Assembly (NCBI GenBank): GCA_963516675.1
Contig: CAUQBH010000011.1
Location: 5,436-69,435, forward strand
Length of the DNA stretch: 64,000 nt
Direction of reading: 5' to 3'
Source of the DNA: JABCPE02 sp963516675
GTDB taxonomy: Bacteria > Bacteroidota > Bacteroidia > Flavobacteriales > Weeksellaceae
Shown piece after piece: positions 8,739 to 16,333 of the stretch. The notes under the pieces were generated by a model. The model did not search any database and was not told the DNA's origin. It was given only the letters and a program-made list of their open reading frames with translations. Each line of letters begins with the position of its first letter. The stretch's first letter is position 1. The position numbers and the translations under genes are program-made.

Positions 8739-9725
8739 TTATCTTGTATACTTACATGCTTCTTGGTATCCGTTTTCACAAGATTTCTTGAACCAATACT
8801 TCGCCATCACTTCATCTCTAGAATCTCCTTCCCCTCTCTGATACATCGCAGCTAGATTGTACTGGGCCATTGTATTTCCTTGTTCTGCAGATTTTTTATA
8901 CCATTGTTTAGCTGTTGCATAATCCTGAGAAACTCCCTCTCCTCTATGATACATCACTGCTAAATTATACTGAGCATCGGCGTTTCCTTGTTCTGCTAAC
9001 TTATCAAACCAAAACATAGCCTTTGCATAGTCTTTCTCTACGCCCTCTCCTTTGTAATACATCAGAGCTAAATTATGCTGAGCCTCTACTCTACCCTGCT
9101 CTGCAAGTCTTTCAAACCAATATCTCGCTTTTTTATAATCTTTTTCTATTCCTTCTCCTTTATAGTACATCAAAGCCAGATTATATCTTGCCATCACATT
9201 TCCCTGCTCTGCTGCTTTCTCATACCAGTATTTAGCATCTTTGTAGTTTTGAGGAACACCTTCCCCTTTGTAATTCATCAATCCTAAATAAAACTGCGCG
9301 TCTGCATTTCCTAAGTCAGATAATCTTTCAAACCAATATTTTGCTTTCTCAAAATTACGAGCTACTCCTTCTCCTTTATAGTAAATTACCCCTAAATTAT
9401 GCTGAGCCTCAGGATTTCCCTGTTCTGCGGATTTTTGGTACCAATATTCAGCTTTGGAATAATCTTGGTCTACTCCATCTCCATCAAAATACATCAGTCC
9501 TAAATAGAATTGTGCTTCTTTATGCCCTTGTGTAGCCAGTTTTTCGAACCAATAACTTGCTTTTGCATAATTCTGATAAGTTCCCTCTCCTCTGTAATAT
9601 TTCAGACCCAAGTGATACTGAGCCCCTTTGTCCCCATTTTCTGCTATTTCTTCCATTTCCTGCAATGTCTGCCCATTTCCTAAAAAATAAACCAACATGC
9701 CCAGTAGTAAAATTGTTTTTTTCAT
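8739..9725 (-). CDS. Exported Sel1-repeat (tetratricopeptide-like) protein
   Basis: A 328-residue protein with a signal peptide (MKKTILLLGMLVYFLGNGQ) followed by eight 36-residue Sel1 repeats. Each has the core A-x-x-x-L-(A/G)-x-M-Y-x-x-G-E-G and ends with a K-x-A-x-x-W-(F/Y)-x-K motif. Sel1 repeats make an alpha-solenoid used for protein-protein contacts, so an adaptor role in the periplasm or at the surface is likely, but the partner is unknown. The repeats are nearly identical in places (LMYYKGEG recurs), pointing to recent internal duplication. The protein ends with a short tail carrying two cysteines. Confidence 0.88.
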   Translation of the reverse strand: MKKTILLLGMLVYFLGNGQTLQEMEEIAENGDKGAQYHLGLKYYRGEGTYQNYAKASYWFEKLATQGHKEAQFYLGLMYFDGDGVDQDYSKAEYWYQKSAEQGNPEAQHNLGVIYYKGEGVARNFEKAKYWFERLSDLGNADAQFYLGLMNYKGEGVPQNYKDAKYWYEKAAEQGNVMARYNLALMYYKGEGIEKDYKKARYWFERLAEQGRVEAQHNLALMYYKGEGVEKDYAKAMFWFDKLAEQGNADAQYNLAVMYHRGEGVSQDYATAKQWYKKSAEQGNTMAQYNLAAMYQRGEGDSRDEVMAKYWFKKSCENGYQEACKYTR

Positions 9726-9784
9726 ACTTTAAATTTAATAATCATAATAGTAAAATATTTCTTTTTGCTAATCTTTCAGCAGTG

Positions 9785-9792
9785 CAAAAGTA
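9785..9792 (-). promoter_or_regulatory. -7 element of the Sel1-repeat gene
   Basis: TACTTTTG on the minus strand (9792-9785), 59 bp before the start codon at 9725. No clear -33 element is seen. Confidence 0.4.
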
Positions 9793-9868
9793 ACGATTTT
9801 TTCTCAATTTCTCTAATGCATCTATTGACTATCTTGATATTTCCATGAATTTTGACCTATGATATTTA

Positions 9869-10732
9869 TCAGCCATTCACCGCCTCCACATTTTCTACAA
9901 CATTTGGAAGGAAGTTTTTAAGAATACTTTCTATACCATTTTTCAAAGTAACCACAGAAGAAGGGCAGCCGCTGCATGCCCCTTGTAGAAGCATTTTTGC
10001 TGTTTTGGTCTCTTCATCGAATTCTATCAGAGAGATTCTTCCTCCATCGTTTTCTATGGCAGGCGTTACATATTCCTGCAAAATGGCATTTATTTTTTCC
10101 TCTGTCTCAGTAAATTGCTTATTAGCAACGGATTTTGAGGCATCCTGCTGGATTCCTTCGATTTTACTTACCGACTTTTCATTTTTAATAAAATCAGAAA
10201 GAAAATCCAATATTTTCTGCGTTATTTCCTCCCAAGAAATATCATCAGTTTTGGTAATAGAAATAAAATTATCATTGATAAAAACCTCTTTTACAAAAGA
10301 AAATTCCTCAAATAGTTTTTTTGCCAATGGAACTTTTTCTGCTTCCTGCAAAGATTTTAGCTCCAAAAAACCATCTATCAGCTGATGCTCCGAAACAAAT
10401 TTTACCACCGATGGATTCGGTGTTTTTTCTGAATAAAAAATAGGAGCAATCTCCTCAGAATAGATAATTTCTGGAAAATCATCCAATGATTCCAATATCA
10501 TATTTCGCAGATTGTCCGCCACCAAATCCCATTCTACGATGTTTTCCTTTGCTACCGCGATAAAATTAGCCGTGATAAAAATACTTTTCACAAATGGATA
10601 TTGAAATAATTCCTGAGCCAGCGGAACATTAGAAATATTAGAATTTCTATCCAGCTCCAAAGAACCGCTTATAAGAGTCCTATCAGTCACGAATTTAATC
10701 ACATTAGGATTTTCTGTATTTTGGATTTCCAT
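9869..10732 (-). CDS. NifU-like (Nfu) iron-sulfur cluster carrier with duplicated N-terminal domain
   Basis: A carrier that delivers [4Fe-4S] clusters to apo-proteins. The start is placed at 10732 (MEIQNTENPN), nine residues inside the longest reading frame, because that begins directly at the first domain. Two Nfu N-terminal domains stand in tandem (about 1-85 and 95-180); both contain the NPxVxKFV start and the PLAxxLF and F/N-D/A-NFI segments. The C-terminal domain (about 205-285) has the cluster-binding CSGCPSS motif near residue 262. The tandem N-domain layout is usual in Bacteroidota. It follows secDF on the same strand behind a terminator. Confidence 0.88.
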   Translation of the reverse strand: MEIQNTENPNVIKFVTDRTLISGSLELDRNSNISNVPLAQELFQYPFVKSIFITANFIAVAKENIVEWDLVADNLRNMILESLDDFPEIIYSEEIAPIFYSEKTPNPSVVKFVSEHQLIDGFLELKSLQEAEKVPLAKKLFEEFSFVKEVFINDNFISITKTDDISWEEITQKILDFLSDFIKNEKSVSKIEGIQQDASKSVANKQFTETEEKINAILQEYVTPAIENDGGRISLIEFDEETKTAKMLLQGACSGCPSSVVTLKNGIESILKNFLPNVVENVEAVNG

Positions 10733-10785
10733 TTTCTGTAAATTTAAAATAAAGTGCAAATATAATATTTTGAACCATCACTACT

Positions 10786-10818
10786 AAAAGAAAAAGCACC
10801 CTTTGCAGAGTGCTTTTT
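10786..10818 (-). terminator. Terminator of secDF
   Basis: AAAAAGCAC (10791-10799) pairs with GTGCTTTTT (10810-10818). The A-rich flank at 10786-10795 supplies minus-strand Ts. Confidence 0.75.
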
Positions 10819-10823
10819 ACTTT

Positions 10824-13691
10824 TTATTTTTCTATTTTTTTACCTTTAAAGAAGTCAAAGGCAAGAAGTGATGATACGAATATAGTAGAGAATGTTCCCG
10901 AAACCACCCCTAACAATAGGGCGAACATAAATCCTTTCAAATTCTCTCCTCCAAAAATAAATATCGCCAACACCACCAAAAGAACTGTCAATGAAGTGTT
11001 TATCGTTCTACCCAGCGTTCCAGATATAGAATCATTAAACAACTGTGCCAGTGTTCTTTCTCTTCCATCTTTTAGGTTTTCTCTGATACGGTCAAAAATA
11101 ATCACCGTGTCATTTATAGAGTACCCAAGAACTGTGAGTATCGCCGCGATGAAATCTTGGTTAATCTCCATATTAAACGGCATCACACTATGGAACAGCG
11201 AGAACGCTCCTAATATGATGGTGGCATCAAACGCCAAACCTATAATCGCACCCAGTGAAAACTGCCATCTTCTGAATCGAAGCAATATATATGCGAAAAT
11301 ACCTAATAATGAACCTAATACAGCCAGAGCTCCGCCCATCTTGATATCATCTGCTACCGTAGGCCCTACCTTTGTAGAGGAAACTATTCCTATTGGGTTT
11401 TCAGCTGCAGATTTAAACTCTTCAAAAGTCAAATTCGCAGGAAGCTGATTTTTAAGCCCTTGATATAGTTTTTGGTCAATTTCTTGGTCAGCTTTCAGAG
11501 ATTCATCTCCTATTTTATAATCCGTAGTGATTTTCAACTGCTGGTCATTCCCAAAAGTCTTGATATCGATAGAACTTGCCTCTCCTTTTTCATTTTTAAA
11601 AACTTGTGAAAGACTGCCTTTTACAGATTCTACATCCACAATTTTATCAAATTTCACTACAAAACTTCTTCCCCCAGTAAAATCAATACCATATTTAAAT
11701 CCATTCGTTGCAATAGACCCTATAGAAACTGCCACCAATACAGCAGAAATAACATACATTACCTTTCTCTTTGCTATAAAATCTACCCAAATATTTCGGA
11801 ATAAATTCTTAGTCATCGGTGTCCAAACAGACAATGATTTTCCTTTCTCTAATCTACTAAATATCATTACCCTAGACATCAAAACAGAAGTAAAGAAAGT
11901 CATTATCAGACCGATAAGCAATGTCACCGCAAAACCTTGGATAGGTCCTGTTCCGAAAATATAAAGAACTAACGCCGTAAGAATGGATGTAAGCTGTCCA
12001 TCAATAATCGCAGATAGAGCATCATTAAACCCATCATTATAAGCTGTTTTAATATCTTTTCCTGCAAAAAGCTGCTCTCTTGTTCTTTCATAAATGATCA
12101 CATTGGTATCCACCGCCATTGCCATCGTTAGAACAATACCCGCAATCCCTGGAAGCGTAAGCGTAGCATCCATAGAATCCATGATTCCAAAAAGGAAAAA
12201 CAGGTTGAATATCATAGCGATAACAGCATAAACTCCCGCACCTCCATAGTAGAAAATAATATATGCTATGATGATACAAAACGCTGCCACAAACGACCAA
12301 AGCCCCGCCTGAATAGACTCCTCCCCTAGAGAAGGTCCTACTACATCAGCCTGAACAATCTTCGCGCTAGCAGGAAGTTTTCCTGCACTTAGTACATTTA
12401 CTAAATCTTTCGCTTCATCTTCCGTGAAGTTCCCACTAATCTGAGAGTTTCCATTAGGAATTGGCTCATTCACATTCGGTGCTGTATAAACTCTGTTATC
12501 CAAAGTAACAGCAATAGGTCTTCCTACATTTTTTTCTGTAAGAGATTTCCATTCTTTAGTTCCATTAGCATCCATCTGCATATCCACTACTATCCTTCTC
12601 ATCTGGTCATAATCCACTCTTGCAGACTCCACAGCACCATCAATAGGCGCTTTTTTACTAGCATTGCTCTTTATGGCATAAAGTTCCAAATAATCAGGCG
12701 CATCCTCTTGTGGTTTGTATGCCCACATAAAGTCCACATATCTAAGGTTAGACGGTCTAGCTTCTTTTGCAATTTCACTATTGAGAATTTTATTAACTGC
12801 TGCTGTGTCAGAAAGTTTGACAGTTGCCACAGCATTAGATCTTAGTTTATCTAAATTGAGAGCTTTAGTAAGGTTGAACCCTTTTTTCACTCCCATAGAA
12901 TCGCCTTTTACGATAACATTTTTGCTCATTTCCTCCAAGTAAGGGAAAACTTCTTGGATTGTTCCCACTTCCCAAAACTGAAGTTTTGCAGAAGTCTGGA
13001 GCATTTGTTTCACTCTATCTATGTCTTTGATACCAGGCATTTCTACCAAGATTCTTCCTGTCCCTGGCACCTGCTGTACATTCGGCTGGGTAACTCCCAT
13101 CTTGTCGATACGAGTTCTGATAACCTCATAGGCAGCTCCTATACTCGCTTCTATTTTCTTAGTGATGATTTTTTTAACCTCTTCATCAGGAGTATTAAAT
13201 TTTATCTCACTGCTCAAATTTTGTGTCCCAAACACCTCTGGGCTGGCAAGTTTTAGATTTGCTCCCTTTTCTTTATTAACAATATCAAACTGAACAAAGA
13301 AATTCTGAATATACGAATTGGTAGAGTTTTCTTGTGCTTTATCCGTTCTATCCAAAGCCTCTACAAAAACAGGGTTTGTAGAATAGTCAGCCAGATTGGT
13401 CACCAAATCTCTTTGGTTGATTTCCAAAAGGACATTGATACCTCCTTTTAGGTCAAGCCCCAGCTTCATCTCACGCTCCTTGGCATTAGTGTAGTATAGC
13501 TTCGTAAAGCCAAGATTCAGAGTGTCTTTAGAAAGTTTGTCTAGTTCTTTCTGATATTTTTCTTCATTATTTCCTGCTAATGCCTTCGCTTCGCTTTCTA
13601 TTTTATTGGCATACCAAGTCGGCAAAAGCTCTGTGATACAGATAAGCCCAAGGGCAATAGCAATGATAGTAATAAGACCTTTTCCTTGCAT
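10824..13691 (-). CDS. secDF: Protein translocase subunit SecDF (fused)
   Basis: Proton-driven partner of SecYEG that pulls exported proteins across the inner membrane. At 955 residues it is a single-chain SecD-SecF fusion, as is normal in Bacteroidota. The SecD part (about 1-610) has the N-terminal membrane helix, the LGLDLKGGINVLLEI signature near residue 80, an expanded periplasmic P1 domain with inserts, and six-helix RND core including DTNVIIYERTRE. The SecF part (about 630-955) has its own first helix, GIDFTGGRSF, and SINDTVIIFDRIRE. The insert-rich P1 region is longer than in E. coli SecD. Monocistronic between two terminators. Confidence 0.95.
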   Translation of the reverse strand: MQGKGLITIIAIALGLICITELLPTWYANKIESEAKALAGNNEEKYQKELDKLSKDTLNLGFTKLYYTNAKEREMKLGLDLKGGINVLLEINQRDLVTNLADYSTNPVFVEALDRTDKAQENSTNSYIQNFFVQFDIVNKEKGANLKLASPEVFGTQNLSSEIKFNTPDEEVKKIITKKIEASIGAAYEVIRTRIDKMGVTQPNVQQVPGTGRILVEMPGIKDIDRVKQMLQTSAKLQFWEVGTIQEVFPYLEEMSKNVIVKGDSMGVKKGFNLTKALNLDKLRSNAVATVKLSDTAAVNKILNSEIAKEARPSNLRYVDFMWAYKPQEDAPDYLELYAIKSNASKKAPIDGAVESARVDYDQMRRIVVDMQMDANGTKEWKSLTEKNVGRPIAVTLDNRVYTAPNVNEPIPNGNSQISGNFTEDEAKDLVNVLSAGKLPASAKIVQADVVGPSLGEESIQAGLWSFVAAFCIIIAYIIFYYGGAGVYAVIAMIFNLFFLFGIMDSMDATLTLPGIAGIVLTMAMAVDTNVIIYERTREQLFAGKDIKTAYNDGFNDALSAIIDGQLTSILTALVLYIFGTGPIQGFAVTLLIGLIMTFFTSVLMSRVMIFSRLEKGKSLSVWTPMTKNLFRNIWVDFIAKRKVMYVISAVLVAVSIGSIATNGFKYGIDFTGGRSFVVKFDKIVDVESVKGSLSQVFKNEKGEASSIDIKTFGNDQQLKITTDYKIGDESLKADQEIDQKLYQGLKNQLPANLTFEEFKSAAENPIGIVSSTKVGPTVADDIKMGGALAVLGSLLGIFAYILLRFRRWQFSLGAIIGLAFDATIILGAFSLFHSVMPFNMEINQDFIAAILTVLGYSINDTVIIFDRIRENLKDGRERTLAQLFNDSISGTLGRTINTSLTVLLVVLAIFIFGGENLKGFMFALLLGVVSGTFSTIFVSSLLAFDFFKGKKIEK

Positions 13692-13719
13692 TATGAATTA
13701 TAATTTTTATTTAAGTTTG

Positions 13720-13727
13720 CAAATATA
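13720..13727 (-). promoter_or_regulatory. -7 element of secDF
   Basis: TATATTTG on the minus strand (13727-13720), 28 bp before the secDF start; fits TAnnTTTG. The -33 element is unclear. Confidence 0.45.
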
Positions 13728-13793
13728 ATCAAATTCACTGAAAATTTTATACTTAGAATAAATAAGATAAAATTTTTATCCTCTAAACTTCAT

Positions 13794-13826
13794 AAAAAAA
13801 GAGACACATATAGTATCTCTTTTTTA
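13794..13826 (-). terminator. Terminator of the 17-residue-repeat protein gene
   Basis: GAGACAC (13801-13807) pairs, with one C.A mismatch, with GTATCTC (13813-13819). Seven A precede and seven T follow. Confidence 0.6.
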
Positions 13827-13848
13827 TAAAATATGAAATTTTTAAAAA

Positions 13849-16176
13849 TTATTGTCCTAAATAGACTACTTCTATTCTATTTCTTGGAGCCCAAGTAGGA
13901 TGGAATCTTAACTTTCCTCTATTAGCATTTACTCTAAAACTAACTCTATCTCCTGCTGTAAGACCTATTATATTAGAATAGTGCTGGTTAAAATAATCTC
14001 CTGCTGATACATAACTATATGTCTCATCTGCATCTATCCATGGCGCACCATTTAAGAGCATGATAAAGTATAGATTTCTAGTACCTGTTTCCCATGCATT
14101 CTGAAGGAAAGAGTGGAATAACACTAGGTACTTACCTGTTTTAGGAGCTATAAAATCATTAATTCCAGGTATTGGTTGAGTTGTAGCTGGTTGCAAGTCA
14201 TAATTAACTGTTGTACGAGCATATTGTCTTGCAAAGTCAGCAATTGGCGGTGCTGGTTCTTTCCATGTTCCTACTCCATTAGCATCACTAGTAAGGACTT
14301 TACCTGCTCCTTGGTTTGTGTCTTGTATCTTGATAGCGTTTGGTCCATTAGTTACAATATGAACTTTAGAATCTGGTTTATAAGTACCAATTCCCACATT
14401 AGGACTAAAACTATGTCCATTCTGATATCCTAAGATAATAGTATTATCATTTGAATTAGCTGTTGTAAGTGCACTAGATCCTATTCCATTTCCTATCGCT
14501 ATTACATTATCTAGTTCTCCTGTAGACACAGATTGGAAATTAGCACTACCTATGTGGATATTATTATGTCCTTTTACCCATCCACCAGATCCATTACCAA
14601 GGGCAATGTTATTATTTCCTACTGTATTATTTTGTAGCGCATTTAAACCTTGGGCATTATTATGTTGTCCTGTAGTATTGTTTGCTAATGCACTTGTTCC
14701 TAATGCAATATTATAAGCCCCTGAAGTATTTGCTCCTAAAACTTCATTTCCAACAGCCACATTATAATTTCCACCATTATTAGAAACCAAAGAAAGATTT
14801 CCAATAGCCACATTTCCCATTCCTGCTGCGTTATTCGTTAATGTAGAATTTCCTATACCCACATTATAATTTCCTGTAGTATTCTTAGTAAGAGCATTGG
14901 TTCCTAGCCCCACATTATGACTCCCTGTAGTGTTATTAGAAAGAGCAGAATGTCCTAATCCCACATTACTCATCCCTACTGTATTTTTACTAAGAGCATA
15001 TAATCCAAGCCCCACATTATGATTCCCTGCAGTATTGAAACGAAGAGCATCGTACCCAAGCCCCACATTATAACTTCCTGAAATATTATTCTGTAATGCC
15101 TGAGAGCCAATACCTATATTACTATCTCCCACTGTATTTGTCATCAATGATTTTTGACCAATACCAATATTAAAATTCCCTCCAATATTAGATGTAAGAG
15201 AAGTAGTTCCTAATGCGATATTATTTTCTCCTGTGGTATTTGCTTTCAAAGCTTCTGTTCCAAAAGCCATGTTATTATTACCACTAGTATTGCTATATAA
15301 TGCAAAATGTCCTAATGCCATATTACGATGCCCCACTGTATTACTATATAATGCACCAAATCCATTAGCCACATTACTCGATCCTGTTGTATTATTATAG
15401 AGTGTATTGTAACCAATTGCTGTGTTATTAGCTCCTGTTGTATTTCTATATAGAGCATCAGTACCGACAGCCACATTTCCAATACCAGAAACAGTATGAT
15501 ACAAAGCATTTTCCCCAACAGCCACATTATACATACCTCCTGTGTTAGAATACAATGTATTAGCACCAACCCCTACATTTCCTCTTCCTACTTGATTAGA
15601 ATGGAGAGATCTTATACCCAATGCCACATTATTAACCCCAGTAGTATTAGAACGCAAAGCATCTAATCCTACAGCTATATTATGAGAACCACTTGTATTG
15701 GAGAATAAAGCATCTTTTCCTATACCTATATTATGAGGGCCTGTTCCTACTCCACTACCATTTCCGCCTACACCAGCATCCTGTGTAATGTGGCTATTAG
15801 TTCCCACTAATCTAAGGTCTTGCTCCTGCATAACTCCTTCTGCTATTTTTACCCATTTACTAGTTGCAGTGCTGTAATAATAAAAACCTTTAGAAGTTAC
15901 ATTAGTTGTAGTAGATGTAGTAGCTCCTGAAAAGTCAGAAACATACACCAATGTAGACTCTTTCAAATTAGCAGCAGCGATTGTATTCAATCTTGCTTTG
16001 CTTAGCCTAGGAACGAGCATCCCTTCATTAGAAGTTGCTCCTACTACCGAATTTGCTGCATTTGGTTTTATATCCAAAGTAGCTTCAGGATTATTTGTAT
16101 TTATCCCTACTTTCCCCATTTGGGAATATGCTAACCCCATAGTTAGCACCCCTAATAAAATAAAGTGTTTTTTCAT
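13849..16176 (-). CDS. Exported surface protein with 17-residue tandem repeats and a C-terminal C1q/TNF-like domain
   Basis: A 775-residue exported protein (signal peptide ending about LAYSQ). After a short N-domain with the phrase KVGINTNNPEATLDIK, common in Flavobacteriia surface proteins, residues ~159-532 consist of 21 full 17-residue repeats and a partial one. Each fits S-N-T-x-G-x-x-N-(V/I)-(A/G)-x-G-x-x-A-L-x. This resembles the head repeats of trimeric adhesins, but no YadA-type anchor is present. A linker (PNVGIGTYKPDSKVHIV, then GKVLTSDANGVGTW) leads to a ~125-residue C-terminal beta domain (ARTTVNYDL, LFHSFLQNAW, RVSFRVNA) that looks like a C1q/jelly-roll fold. No T9SS sorting domain is visible. 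Probable role in adhesion or a surface layer; function not proven. Confidence 0.78.
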   Translation of the reverse strand: MKKHFILLGVLTMGLAYSQMGKVGINTNNPEATLDIKPNAANSVVGATSNEGMLVPRLSKARLNTIAAANLKESTLVYVSDFSGATTSTTTNVTSKGFYYYSTATSKWVKIAEGVMQEQDLRLVGTNSHITQDAGVGGNGSGVGTGPHNIGIGKDALFSNTSGSHNIAVGLDALRSNTTGVNNVALGIRSLHSNQVGRGNVGVGANTLYSNTGGMYNVAVGENALYHTVSGIGNVAVGTDALYRNTTGANNTAIGYNTLYNNTTGSSNVANGFGALYSNTVGHRNMALGHFALYSNTSGNNNMAFGTEALKANTTGENNIALGTTSLTSNIGGNFNIGIGQKSLMTNTVGDSNIGIGSQALQNNISGSYNVGLGYDALRFNTAGNHNVGLGLYALSKNTVGMSNVGLGHSALSNNTTGSHNVGLGTNALTKNTTGNYNVGIGNSTLTNNAAGMGNVAIGNLSLVSNNGGNYNVAVGNEVLGANTSGAYNIALGTSALANNTTGQHNNAQGLNALQNNTVGNNNIALGNGSGGWVKGHNNIHIGSANFQSVSTGELDNVIAIGNGIGSSALTTANSNDNTIILGYQNGHSFSPNVGIGTYKPDSKVHIVTNGPNAIKIQDTNQGAGKVLTSDANGVGTWKEPAPPIADFARQYARTTVNYDLQPATTQPIPGINDFIAPKTGKYLVLFHSFLQNAWETGTRNLYFIMLLNGAPWIDADETYSYVSAGDYFNQHYSNIIGLTAGDRVSFRVNANRGKLRFHPTWAPRNRIEVVYLGQ
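14581..15702 (-). repeat. 51-bp tandem repeat array (about 22 units) inside the surface protein gene
   Basis: The coding repeats of 17 residues correspond to a 51-bp period. Units share the G-x-x-N-V-A-x-G core but differ in sequence, so the array is old rather than freshly expanded. Copy number could still vary between strains. Confidence 0.85.
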
Positions 16177-16207
16177 ATATTTATTTTTTAATATGTTCTT
16201 CTTTTAA

Positions 16208-16239
16208 TCAATGAATTTATATTTAACTAGATTCATTGA
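16208..16239. repeat. 9-bp perfect inverted repeat in the leader of the surface protein gene
   Basis: TCAATGAAT (16208-16216) and ATTCATTGA (16231-16239) with a 14-bp spacer. It lies between the candidate -7 element and the start codon, so it could fold in the mRNA leader or bind a dimeric regulator. Confidence 0.5.
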
Positions 16240-16265
16240 AAATGTAGAATTTAAGTTTAAAAATA

Positions 16266-16273
16266 CAAAGATA
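16266..16273 (-). promoter_or_regulatory. -7 element of the surface protein gene
   Basis: TATCTTTG on the minus strand (16273-16266), fitting TAnnTTTG, 90 bp before the start at 16176. This implies an ~80-nt leader containing the inverted repeat. Confidence 0.45.
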
Positions 16274-16293
16274 ATATTTTTTATTATCCTAGC

Positions 16294-16332
16294 AACAAAA
16301 AAGAACCCTTATTTTTAAGAGTTCTTTTTTTA
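16294..16332 (-). terminator. Terminator of the T9SS protease gene
   Basis: AAAAAAGAAC (16297-16306) pairs with GTTCTTTTTT (16321-16330) around an AT-rich loop just after the protease stop codon at 16334. Confidence 0.75.
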
Positions 16333-16333
16333 T

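Noticed and set aside
8739..9725. CRISPR-like periodicity in the Sel1-repeat gene
   Set aside because: The 108-bp period is a protein repeat with coding sequence throughout; no constant repeat with variable spacers.
14581..15702. 51-bp period as a CRISPR array
   Set aside because: It encodes 17-residue units in a single open frame and the units vary along their full length.
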